64,000 nucleotides of DNA from the NCBI GenBank assembly GCA_024234575.1, contig JACKOB010000002.1, positions 930,001-994,000 on the forward strand, written 5' to 3'. The notes beneath the pieces are model-generated. The model was given only the letters and a program-made list of their open reading frames with translations. It was not told the origin of the DNA and did not search any database. Position numbers and translations under genes: made by a program. This DNA is from Hahellaceae bacterium (GTDB lineage: Bacteria > Pseudomonadota > Gammaproteobacteria > Pseudomonadales > Oleiphilaceae). Position 1 is the stretch's first letter. Every line of letters begins with the position of its first letter. This document shows positions 35,820 through 43,269 of this stretch, in pieces.

Positions 35820-37053
35820 TATGCGGTGACAGATGTTCTCCAGGGTCATTCCATAGCAATGCCATTAAATCCCGCTTTTCAAACAAGTTCAGGTGCAATA
35901 TTCGAAGAATTTGTTGCAGGCTCTTGTGTAAACCGGACTGAAATTTCAAAAAAGCTACCAACAAATAAGCACACATTGCGATCCATATTTGAGTTAGAAC
36001 CGCATTTTTTGTTGTACCCACAAAGGACTTAATTTTTAGGTTCTGTTTGATCCATTTAAAGAACAGCTCTACCTGCCACCTTGATTTGTAGATGTCGGCA
36101 ATAGTTTTGGCAGCCAGTGAGAAATTATTGGTCAGAAAGACATAGTGTTTTCCGGACTCTGGGTCTCGGTAACCAATTCGCCGTAACTCTATTGGGCACT
36201 TTTTTGCTGTTTGTACGCCGGTAAACTCAATCGTTTGGTCGCTAGTAAGTCCTTTGTGCTTCAATACCGAACGACGTGCAACGATCCGATATTTTGCATT
36301 GGTTTTAAGGCGAGTGACAAAGAAAATCTCTTTATTAGTCAACTCCTTATACCAAGCATAATCATTATAGCCTTTATCGATAGCGACAATGCTGCCTTTC
36401 GGAAACTGCAACATTCGGCCTATTGTCACATCATGTTTTTTACCTTCAGTGACGGTGACAAATTCCGGTAAATATCCAGAATGATTCAATCCGACATGTA
36501 TTTTGACAGCACCTTTAGTTGTTCTGAAGTCAGCCCAAGGAAACATATCCAGACACAGATCAATAGTAGTGGCATCAAGTGAATACAGCGGGTTTTTGAA
36601 TCGAAAATTATGCCCCGGAACAACAGACTGACAGCGTGTCAGCAATCTTCCAAACAATGACTCATACAACTGATATGGTTTGTCGTTATTCATTCTTGAT
36701 AAATTGGAGCGAGAAAGCATGGTGCTTCCAAGGTGATACAGCCGATGCTTTTGGGCTGTCATATTTTCAATAATGTCACGCAAGCTGCTCCTTCCAGATA
36801 ATTGCGCCATCATCAGCGTAACGAACTGAGACCAACGTGATGCTTTACGAAAAGAGCGACCGGAATGATGCTGTTTTGCGAGTGATTCAAATTCATGTCT
36901 CGAAACTAATTTAAGCAGCTGGGAAAATACCGTGTTATTATGTGCCATAGCCTGACTTCTTTGTTGTTTTTCAATGGTTTATGGTGAACTCATTGTATCA
37001 AAACAGCAGGGATTTCAGGCTTCTTTTATTTCCCCTTAACGGGACAGCAGTGA
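35776..37053 (-). mobile_element. IS4-family insertion sequence
   Basis: 1278 bp bounded by 18-bp inverted repeats: TCACTGCTGTCCCGTTAA at 35776-35793 and its complement at 37036-37053. It is flanked by the direct repeat GGCAAAA (35769-35775 and 37054-37060), a 7-bp target duplication. It carries one transposase gene and is inserted in a lipoprotein gene. Confidence 0.92.
35797..36948 (-). CDS. IS4-family transposase
   Basis: 383 residues, full length. The DDE residues are visible in YSLDATTIDLCL, SIVAIDKGYNDYAW and the YREK-type segment IYKSRWQVELFFKWIKQ. N-terminal region (FESLAKQHHSGRSFRKASRW) is the DUF4372-type domain found in this IS4 subgroup. The gene is open from ATG to stop and bounded by intact inverted repeats, so the element is probably active. 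Its 3' end overlaps the truncated lipoprotein frame by 23 bases on the opposite strand. Confidence 0.95.
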   Translation of the reverse strand: MAHNNTVFSQLLKLVSRHEFESLAKQHHSGRSFRKASRWSQFVTLMMAQLSGRSSLRDIIENMTAQKHRLYHLGSTMLSRSNLSRMNNDKPYQLYESLFGRLLTRCQSVVPGHNFRFKNPLYSLDATTIDLCLDMFPWADFRTTKGAVKIHVGLNHSGYLPEFVTVTEGKKHDVTIGRMLQFPKGSIVAIDKGYNDYAWYKELTNKEIFFVTRLKTNAKYRIVARRSVLKHKGLTSDQTIEFTGVQTAKKCPIELRRIGYRDPESGKHYVFLTNNFSLAAKTIADIYKSRWQVELFFKWIKQNLKIKSFVGTTKNAVLTQIWIAMCAYLLVAFLKFQSGLHKSLQQILRILHLNLFEKRDLMALLWNDPGEHLSPHTNQMALL

Positions 37054-37170
37054 GGCAAAATATATGTTCATGTAAAAAATGAGACCTCTGTGCCAGAGAC
37101 CCCTGAGCAAGATAGCTTCGCAAGCTATATACAGTGGGTGTCAATGTGGCCTGCGTATTCGCCCGAGTAG
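37054..37170 (+). pseudogene. 3' remnant of the IS4-interrupted lipoprotein gene
   Basis: Frame starting in the duplicated GGCAAAA: GKIYVHVKNETSVPETPEQ, then DSFASYIQWVSMWPAYSPE and a TAG at 37168-37170. It continues the frame of the gene at 35004-35775 exactly when the IS and one copy of the duplication are removed. No start codon or ribosome site, so it is not expressed on its own. Confidence 0.8.
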
Positions 37171-37567
37171 TGAACGTCGAACGGCGCCTTGTGCAACCAG
37201 TCAAGGCAAGACAGCAAACGCGAGACGGAAGCATGTTTCCGTCTCGCGTTTGAGCGAATGACCATCGCCGGTTGCGTCAACTGGCGAATAACCAAGCTCA
37301 CCAGATCAGTTGCGAAATTGTTCAGTTGGCAATAGCGGTGATTTTGGAAAGCCTGAAAGCCAAAAGCAGGCAGGAAGCGGCCTCCCATGAAAGCCCAGTT
37401 TCACCGAATGTTGACGGGCCGGATAGAGAGCGGCTTTCTTAGAATGAGTTGATCGACAGAGGTTTCAAATACCCTAATATGTTTCGAACGCAATCTATAG
37501 AAAGAGTATTCATTACGACCCTATTTTGCTCTTGTCGTGATGCAATGTTGTGTTTTAGATGCAGGTA
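37171..37567. other. 397-base gap with a long hairpin and a 25-bp box
   Basis: No gene seen. A perfect 15-bp hairpin (AAACGCGAGACGGAA at 37216-37230, loop GCATGT, complement at 37237-37251) is the likely terminator of the broken lipoprotein gene, without a T-run. The 25-bp box is at 37504-37528 (GAGTATTCATTACGACCC), just past the 3' end of the Fic gene. Confidence 0.65.
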
Positions 37568-38728
37568 CTACCACTCCTGATTTAAAATATCGATGTAGTC
37601 GGTATAGGCAAATACCCTGTTACGTTTTTGGCCGGTCAGTTCGCGCACCAATGCCAGTTCCGGCAGTAACAGTTTATCCATCACTTTGCCTGCAGTAGCG
37701 GCGGTGATGCCTCCGTGTTTTACCAAAGTATTGATATTGGCAATCGGGTATTCAAATAACACATCCAGCACCTGTTGTGCCGAGGGTGCCATGCGCCCCA
37801 GGCCCGAGAGCATTTCGCGATGTTTACTACGCAGCTGATTTAGTTGCTGGGCGGTGCTGACGGCCTGAGTAGCCGTTTCGGCGACTGCATCTACAAAAAA
37901 CAACAGCCAACTTTCCCAATCGCCTTTCATGCGTACTTGTTGCAGGTGGTCGTAGTAGACCTGTCGGTGCTTTTTAAAAAATACAGAAAGGTAAAGTAGG
38001 GGTTCGCTCAATACGTTGGCGGCGACTAGAATTAATGGAATCATCAGGCGACCCAAGCGACCGTTGCCGTCCATAAACGGGTGAATGGTTTCAAATTGCA
38101 CATGCGCCAGGGCGGCTTTGACCAATGGGTCGGTGGCTTCAGGTACATCGTTAAGGAAGCGCTCTAGATCTGTCCAGCAATTGGCTAGTTCGTTAGCTGG
38201 CGTGGGTACGAAAGTGGCTTCATCAGGGCGATGCCCACCAATCCACACCTGATTTTTACGGAACTCTCCCGGCCCTTTGCTAATACCCCGACCAGAGGTC
38301 ATCAAAGCGGTATGCAGTTCGGTTAGTAAACGAAAGGTAATCGGGTGGCCCTCTCTTATCCGCTGCACGCCCAGTTCCAGCGCGCTCACATAACAGGAGA
38401 CCTCTTGTACATCGTCCATAGGCACACCGGGCATGCCTTCCATTTCGTAAAGCATTAAGTCACTAAGAGAGGATTGTGTGCCTTCGATTTGGGAAGACAT
38501 CACGGCTTCTTTGCGCACATAGCTGTATAGAAACAAACGTGCATCTGGCAGAAGCATGCTGATGGCATCGAGGCGCCCAAGCGCCAACATCGACTGGTTG
38601 ATGCGGCTCTGTAGCCTGCTATCCAATTGCAAGGGCGGCTGAGGAGGCAGTGCCGCAGGAATAAATGCCTGGCATTTTACGCCACCCGCTATGCTGGACA
38701 CATAATAACCTGTTTTACCGCGTTCCAT
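37568..38728 (-). CDS. Fic-domain protein (predicted AMP/NMP transferase, class II autoinhibited)
   Basis: 386 residues from the ATG at 38728; an in-frame ATG at 38755 adds 9 residues and neither has a clear ribosome site. The Fic core motif is HPFMDGNGRLGR, complete with the catalytic His. The inhibitory helix motif SSQIEGT (fits S/T-x-x-x-E-G/N) is N-terminal to the core, which marks a class II Fic protein that holds itself inactive. An N-terminal DUF4172-like segment precedes it and a winged-helix-like C-terminus follows (ANINTLVKHGGITAATAGKVM). Fic enzymes add AMP or another nucleotide to protein hydroxyls; the target is unknown. The gene is flanked on both sides by island repeats. Confidence 0.92.
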   Translation of the reverse strand: MERGKTGYYVSSIAGGVKCQAFIPAALPPQPPLQLDSRLQSRINQSMLALGRLDAISMLLPDARLFLYSYVRKEAVMSSQIEGTQSSLSDLMLYEMEGMPGVPMDDVQEVSCYVSALELGVQRIREGHPITFRLLTELHTALMTSGRGISKGPGEFRKNQVWIGGHRPDEATFVPTPANELANCWTDLERFLNDVPEATDPLVKAALAHVQFETIHPFMDGNGRLGRLMIPLILVAANVLSEPLLYLSVFFKKHRQVYYDHLQQVRMKGDWESWLLFFVDAVAETATQAVSTAQQLNQLRSKHREMLSGLGRMAPSAQQVLDVLFEYPIANINTLVKHGGITAATAGKVMDKLLLPELALVRELTGQKRNRVFAYTDYIDILNQEW

Positions 38729-38841
38729 GGTGTGCCCCGAAGTTAAAATAACCATGGATATTAATTTAACTTAAAGCTGAAAGTAAAATAAGAGGGTGGG
38801 TTAATTTAATTTGCTACGATTATTGGCACAAAACAAGAAGC

Positions 38842-38889
38842 GTGAAAGAGGTTCTTAGAATACAAACTGATATCCCATAGTGGTTCGAT
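38842..38889 (+). repeat. 48-bp dispersed repeat, copy 1
   Basis: GTGAAAGAGGTTCTTAGAAT ... CATAGTGGTTCGAT. The second copy at 42940-42987 differs at two positions. It lies 17 bases before REP block copy 2. Confidence 0.85.
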
Positions 38890-38906
38890 GTCTTTTTGTT
38901 AAATTG

Positions 38907-39009
38907 CAAGTGGTGCGCATGGCTCACCCTATGGCATTAACCGTATTTATAGGATGTGCCGTGCGGACCTTTTAAATCCCAGGTCAGCGAATATTACGAC
39001 CCCATTTTG
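38907..39009 (+). repeat. REP-like double hairpin plus 25-bp box, copy 2
   Basis: CAAGTGGTGCGCATGGCTCA ... with the second hairpin GGATGTGCCGTGCGGACC, then a shortened box GAATATTACGACCCC (38989-39009). Matches 28204-28310 with scattered changes that weaken both hairpins. Confidence 0.85.
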
Positions 39010-39321
39010 TTGCTTGCGGGGAAAAACTCCGTGCACGCACTTGTCCGAAATCTGGATAAATGACGACTTTCTGTTTCTATTTTTCAATTACCCCAAGAAT
39101 ATTTGCATCACAGAATACCAATTGAGCATTTCGTTATGCGATATCGTTTGATATGAAGAATTTTATTGTAGGTGCATCGGATATTTGAAGCGTTGTGTGT
39201 GTCCTTTTGTGTGTTTTTAGAGCGTAGAAAATTTCAATGGGATATGGTTCACAGATCAAGCACTGATGTATAAAATCGCAACAATTAATTTTTATTCTCT
39301 AAATAATGGAACTTAAAGCTT
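39010..39321. other. 312-base AT-rich gap
   Basis: No gene or repeat recognised between the REP block and the next lipoprotein. AT-rich and likely to hold the promoter of the lipoprotein gene, but no clear -35/-10 pair can be defended. Confidence 0.4.
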
Positions 39322-39882
39322 ATGAAATACGGAATATCTTTGGCGCTTAGTCTTACTCTCGGTTTAACAGGCTGCGGTGGATCAGACAGCAGCTCCAGCA
39401 GTAGTCAGCAAGCCACAACCAATTCAGAATCGTTGACCAACAGTACCACGTGCGCAACGGGAGTAACGGTGCCAACCAAGCTGGTAGGAAAATGGGAGTC
39501 AGACATATCACGAAACGGATCAGTTGGTGTTGCCACACTGATTTTCAATCAGGATTGCTCGCTACAGTATTATGAAGTTGGAGACGATCAAATCATGCGG
39601 GAATGGATGTCGGGTATGCAATCAGGAAAAGAGTACTTGTACCAATCGCAGCCAGAGCAGACGCTAACTTACTTTGATCACGATAACTATATGGCAGAAG
39701 AGATCGAGGCAGAAGCACAAATTTATGATTTTGAAACCACCGAACTTGTGGTTAAGTGGCCGATCACTTCAATGGGTGGTAATGTCAATTACAAACTCAG
39801 CAATAACAATCAGACCTTAATCACGAGTATGGTTATAGGTAACGGGTTAACCTTCGAAAGAACATACAACAAAGTGAAATAG
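39322..39882 (+). CDS. Lipoprotein of unknown function
   Basis: 186 residues. Lipoprotein signal MKYGISLALSLTLGLTGC with lipobox LTGC, then a serine-rich linker (GGSDSSSSSSQQ) typical of outer-membrane lipoproteins. The mature domain (about residues 45-186) reads VPTKLVGKWESDI ... VATLIFNQDCSLQYYE, ending NGLTFERTY; the 'LVGKWES' opening and strand pattern resemble lipocalin-like small beta-barrels. Two cysteines remain (TTCATG, QDCSLQ). No family assigned. Convergent with the next gene. Confidence 0.72.
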   Translation: MKYGISLALSLTLGLTGCGGSDSSSSSSQQATTNSESLTNSTTCATGVTVPTKLVGKWESDISRNGSVGVATLIFNQDCSLQYYEVGDDQIMREWMSGMQSGKEYLYQSQPEQTLTYFDHDNYMAEEIEAEAQIYDFETTELVVKWPITSMGGNVNYKLSNNNQTLITSMVIGNGLTFERTYNKVK

Positions 39883-39906
39883 ACCTTTTTTCTTGATCGA
39901 GTAGGA

Positions 39907-39930
39907 GGCGGGATAGCTCCCGCCGTCCTT
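39907..39930. terminator. Hairpin between convergent lipoprotein genes
   Basis: GGCGGGA (39907-39913), loop TAGC, TCCCGCC (39918-39924), then GTCCTTT. Lies between two convergent stops and can serve the plus-strand gene. Confidence 0.7.
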
Positions 39931-39949
39931 TCACACCAGGCTGCAAATG

Positions 39950-41530
39950 TTATTTTCGACGGGTCGCGAAGATGCTGTTAACGCCATCCACTTCTTTTCG
40001 CCAAATCGCAATGCTCTGGCCACTATCGTTGGCATCAAACTCATGAACTTGTCCGCCGTTGTATGGCGAGACATGCGAAAATGATCCCCAGCCGAAACCG
40101 CTATAATAGTGGGCTGAAAAAACGTGTTCGCGGCTAAAAACGATTTCTGCGTTGCCGAAGCGATCACACTCGATCTGTGCGGCATCGCTGCCCAAATCCC
40201 AAACTAGCTTTTCCTTTTCCCATCCGTTATAAGGTGTGAACTTTGTTGCGTAAAGCGCTCTTGAAAATTGTGACTCGTTACTATCGCTTCTATGAGCCCA
40301 CGTCACAAATATATCTTCCTTTTCGTTGGCACATATATCAACGCCATAAGCGTCACCGGCATGACTTTCGATTCGTATAGGTGCAAACCAATAGTTTCTT
40401 GACTTGTTCCAGTTCCTTGCAAAAACACTGTAGCCAAGGCCTGTTTCATTTTGCACCCAAGCAACGCTGATCCCTGTCTTTGTTGTCGTGACTTTCGCCG
40501 TTTCAACATCGCCGTTACCTTGGTCGATCTCCGAGATTACCCAGCTGCCAAAATTATTAATTGTTGCGGCATAAACACTGTCTTCAGAATCTGCCGTCGA
40601 AGCAACATAAATAATCCAGGGTTGCCCATTTTTGTCTATAGCTACTTGTGGTGGTGTTGTATTTGAAGTCAATGTCGTATAGCTCAATGTGTGTTCTCTT
40701 GAGCTTACTGTGACAGGTGTTGACCATGTTCGTTGAATGCTATCAAAAACAGAAGCATAAATTTGATTGTTGGCTCCTGTTGCGCTTTGGCAAACCCATG
40801 CTGCAACAGCGTTACCGGTATCGTTAATCGCTACGTTTGTGTATTGGCCAGACAAACAGTTCGCGTGAAGTAAATATGGGCTATCCCAAACATCAGCCGT
40901 GCGGCCATAATGCGCAACCCAAATACCATTGCTCGAATCGTCTACATCGTTTGAGTTTTCATATGACCACGTAGCGATGACATTGCCAGCATTGTTACTG
41001 ACAATACCGATGCCTGGTGCTCTTGGCGTATTCATTGTATGTTCAGCCCGAGTTACCACTTCTGGCGCATTGAAAAGAACACCAAGATCCTCCCAGGCGT
41101 CCTCGTCAATCCGCATTCTTGCTGTGCGAATATCATAGCTGGTGCCATTAAATTGATGCCAAATCGCAATGGCCGTTCCATTTCCCGTCATTGTGGCATT
41201 GGGCGCGTCAGCAGCTCCGCTTCCAACTTCAACCTCTAAGCTCTTTTTCCATCTAGTTTGGGTAAAGCCGTTTCTTGACCCAGCGTTGTTACTTGTCTCA
41301 TCTGTAGATTCTTGATCTGTTTCCACTGGATTTGCGACGGGTGGCGTTGTTTGCGTGTCGTTACCCTGTTGCGCCCCGGTATTTGTTTGACTGCCTGTCG
41401 CCGGCACATTGCCTCCAGTCGTTCCCGTAGACTGAGACTGTTCGCTTGATGAACTACTATCTCCGCCACCACAGCCTGTCATGGTGATTGCCCCTGCGAC
41501 CACTAGCGTCGTTAACATCAATTTTTTCAT
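39950..41530 (-). CDS. Beta-propeller-like lipoprotein
   Basis: 526 residues from the ATG at 41530, with AAGGA 8 bases upstream; the frame is open to 41623 but that part overlaps a repeat. Lipobox MTGC, then GGGDSSSSSEQ and a Gln/Thr/Asn-rich linker to about residue 90. The rest consists of six or more units with a repeating 'N..GNAVAxW' core: GNVIATWSYEN, GNAVAAWVCQS, GISVAWVQNE, DIFVTWAHRS, NAEIVFSREH, SGQSIAIWRKE. This pattern is that of sialidase/BNR-like propellers lacking clear Asp boxes. Expected on the cell surface; ligand unknown. Confidence 0.78.
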   Translation of the reverse strand: MKKLMLTTLVVAGAITMTGCGGGDSSSSSEQSQSTGTTGGNVPATGSQTNTGAQQGNDTQTTPPVANPVETDQESTDETSNNAGSRNGFTQTRWKKSLEVEVGSGAADAPNATMTGNGTAIAIWHQFNGTSYDIRTARMRIDEDAWEDLGVLFNAPEVVTRAEHTMNTPRAPGIGIVSNNAGNVIATWSYENSNDVDDSSNGIWVAHYGRTADVWDSPYLLHANCLSGQYTNVAINDTGNAVAAWVCQSATGANNQIYASVFDSIQRTWSTPVTVSSREHTLSYTTLTSNTTPPQVAIDKNGQPWIIYVASTADSEDSVYAATINNFGSWVISEIDQGNGDVETAKVTTTKTGISVAWVQNETGLGYSVFARNWNKSRNYWFAPIRIESHAGDAYGVDICANEKEDIFVTWAHRSDSNESQFSRALYATKFTPYNGWEKEKLVWDLGSDAAQIECDRFGNAEIVFSREHVFSAHYYSGFGWGSFSHVSPYNGGQVHEFDANDSGQSIAIWRKEVDGVNSIFATRRK

Positions 41531-41591
41531 TATCATTGTCCTTATATAATTCGAGGTTGTGTTATCCCTAAGATGTGTTTTACCACTACAA

Positions 41592-41708
41592 CTACCAGCT
41601 CTTTTTTGCAGGTACGCCTGCAACTCCGAACGGATCGCGCAGCCTTACCATCAATATAGGAGATGGAAAAGCCAATGGAGCCTTCTGTGATGTGTTTTGA
41701 TTACTCAT
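41592..41708 (-). pseudogene. 5' fragment of the degenerate gene also seen at 26.6 kb
   Basis: From the ATG at 41708: MSNQNTSQKAPLAFPSPILM, then VRLRDPFGVAGVPAKKSW and a stop. The first 27 or so codons match the start of the degenerate gene at 26620, and the homology continues upstream through 41817. The rest of the gene is missing here. The fragment lies upstream of the propeller lipoprotein on the same strand. Confidence 0.6.
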
Positions 41709-41816
41709 GGTTAGCCCGTATCACATTGCCGTCCTTTTTTACGAGTCTTTATGAATTTCTCAGTCTCGATAGTCGTGTGACAGGATATTACCCGACTATT
41801 TAATTACCAGTCTGTG

Positions 41817-41936
41817 ATAGAAGTTAAGCTCGGTCAGTTGTTCTTAAAAAACGAGGGGAATTTCTTGTTTTGGCAATGTCAGATGGCGCTGCGATTATCT
41901 GACCTACTTTGACGCGGTGGCTGTCCCATATAAACG
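41817..41936 (+). repeat. Dispersed 120-bp repeat, uninterrupted copy (empty IS110 target)
   Basis: ATAGAAGTTAAGCTCGGTCA ... GCGATTATCTG at 41901 is followed directly by ACCTACTTTGACGCGG at 41902, the junction where both IS110 copies sit in the other repeats. It ends with ATATAAACG at 41936; the next base begins the IS66 remnant. Its GGTG(G/C)CTGTCCC core resembles sequences seen near RAYT (REP-associated transposase) genes, from memory only. Confidence 0.85.
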
Positions 41937-42296
41937 ATTAACCTGCATAACGGTAAAGCAGACATCGACAATAACCCGGCAGAACGATCATTGCGTCCGA
42001 TTGCCTTGGGCAGAAAGAATTACCTGTTTGCCGGTTCGGTCGCAGGCGGCCAACGTGCGGCTGCGCTTTATACGATTCTGGGTACTGCAAAACTAAATGA
42101 CGTAAACCCACAGGTTTACTTGAGCACTCTGCTCAAACGCATTGGCGAGCATCCGATTAATCAGATTGATGAATTATTGCCCTGGAATATAGATCTCACT
42201 CCCAAACCTGGCGAAGCTATTTAAGACAATAAGTGTCCACGAAAAATAAGTGGACACTTATTGTGAAGACTCAAGGTGTGTTTGCCGGACGCTTAC
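41937..42296 (+). mobile_element. IS66-family remnant (transposase 3' end and right inverted repeat)
   Basis: Frame LHNGKADIDNNPAERSLRPI, then GRKNYLFAGSVAGGQRAAAL, ends TPKPGEAI at 42224: the conserved C-terminus of IS66-type TnpC. Only about 95 codons remain. The element ends at CCGGACGCTTAC (42285-42296), whose complement GTAAGCGTCCGG is the typical IS66 terminus. The left end and the tnpA/tnpB genes are absent. Confidence 0.85.
42227..42263. terminator. 14-bp perfect hairpin in the IS66 remnant
   Basis: CAATAAGTGTCCAC (42227-42240), loop GAAAAATAA, GTGGACACTTATTG (42250-42263), directly after the transposase stop. It ends with A/T pairs that supply a short T-run, so it is a probable terminator of the IS66 transposase. 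Confidence 0.75.
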
Positions 42297-42316
42297 TCAA
42301 TAAAAACATCAGGAGA

Positions 42317-42628
42317 CTAATCATAGTTAGGACTTTTTATATCTGTATCATCTGAACCCAAACAACTAAAAGTGAGTTCTGATTCGCCTGCACCTGCATA
42401 ATTTGTAGTATTGGTTGCATGGTTAGAAACTAGAATCTGTTTTCCCATTGACTCGCAATGTTCTACAGCCTCTTTATAGGCCATTCGTTTAGCGCCAGCG
42501 GAGCCACCCCGGGCAGGTGAGGCTGCCACTGAAATGCTATAACTATTAGGCCCCATCTCTAACACGCCACTTGATGAGGCGCATCCTTCCAAAAGAAAAA
42601 TAAAAAGCAAAATTGATAGTAATCTCAA
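42317..42628 (-). CDS. Small lipoprotein of unknown function
   Basis: 103 residues. The start is a TTG at 42628 with GGAGAA 6 bases upstream; there is no ATG in a usable position. Lipobox LEGC in LLSILLFIFLLEGCASSSGV. The mature part contains MGPNSYSISVAASPARGGS and AYKEAVEHCESMGKQILVSN, a pattern found in short bacterial lipoproteins that carry one alpha-beta unit with a conserved cysteine. Another cysteine is near the end (FSCLG). It directly abuts the IS66 right end. Confidence 0.75.
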   Translation of the reverse strand: MRLLSILLFIFLLEGCASSSGVLEMGPNSYSISVAASPARGGSAGAKRMAYKEAVEHCESMGKQILVSNHATNTTNYAGAGESELTFSCLGSDDTDIKSPNYD

Positions 42629-42939
42629 CTGGATTCTCCATGGTTTGTAATACTGCGAAATTTAACTGCGGGGAAAGTACTGATTTTTCTGTTGCGAAGT
42701 TCGAGTCAGCATAAATTGGTTTAACAGTTCCATATACGGCTTCTGTCGGGCTACATTCCATCGGTCAGAAGGAATTCTATTATTAAAACATAAATGTTTC
42801 TTCGCCCCTTTAGTGCGCCGTATTTCTGATGATTAGACCACAACTGAAATCTGACGATAGACTTAATGCTGAGGTTAGCAGGAAATCATTAAGCCGCATA
42901 TGTCCTATAGTTCCGAAATCTCAGTTTTTCATTTGAATT

Positions 42940-42987
42940 GTGAAAGAGGTTCTTAGAATACACACTGATATCACATAGTGGTTCGAT
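42940..42987 (+). repeat. 48-bp dispersed repeat, copy 2
   Basis: GTGAAAGAGGTTCTTAGAAT ... CATAGTGGTTCGAT; two differences from 38842-38889. No coding frame in either copy. Confidence 0.85.
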
Positions 42988-43130
42988 CCCCTTTTACTTT
43001 TGTTAACAATTTGATATCAAACTCCAACAGACCTGAAGACTCAACCCCAGTAATCTACAGTTATTGAATTCGCGAGACCGATTCAGGCCCGGTTCTCAAA
43101 AGTTTCATGTTTTTCTCCCTGTTTGTTTTT

Positions 43131-43154
43131 AACCCGGTTTTTACCGGGTTTTTT
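43131..43154 (+). terminator. Strong intrinsic terminator without an assigned gene
   Basis: 8-bp stem AACCCGGT/ACCGGGTT with TTTT loop and T-run on the plus strand, 116 bases before rep. It insulates rep from upstream transcription. Confidence 0.85.
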
Positions 43155-43269
43155 ATTGCCTACAGAAAAGTGATGCAAGAGCAGGTTGGCGACGATATGT
43201 CGGGTTTCATGCAGGCGAATTTGCTAGAATGGCGGCCTATTTTCGTGATTGCTTCGAGGTGTGCCGTCG

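Larger units (their letters stand above)
42629..43269. other. 641-base gap: 48-bp repeat and an orphan terminator
   Basis: No convincing gene. The second copy of the 48-bp repeat is at 42940-42987. A strong intrinsic terminator (AACCCGGT, loop TTTT, ACCGGGTT, then TTTT) lies at 43131-43154 on the plus strand with no gene before it. A small RNA or the 3' end of a lost transcript could account for it. Confidence 0.55.

Noticed and set aside
36211..36471. Plus-strand frames inside the IS4 transposase and other long antisense frames across the window
   Set aside because: They are shadows of well-supported genes on the opposite strand and have no independent start signals.
23581..42296. Integron cassette array
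   Set aside because: Repeats border gene modules and GTTAAGC resembles a core site, but no paired inverse core was found at attC spacing, there is no integrase gene, and modules differ in strand.
42546..42761. 71-residue minus-strand frame upstream of the small lipoprotein
   Set aside because: It overlaps the start of the lipoprotein gene in another frame, has no ribosome site and no signal or domain.
42940..42990. tRNA gene or tRNA fragment suggested by GGTTCGATCCC
   Set aside because: The bases on both sides do not form a T-stem or acceptor stem, and no cloverleaf can be drawn upstream.
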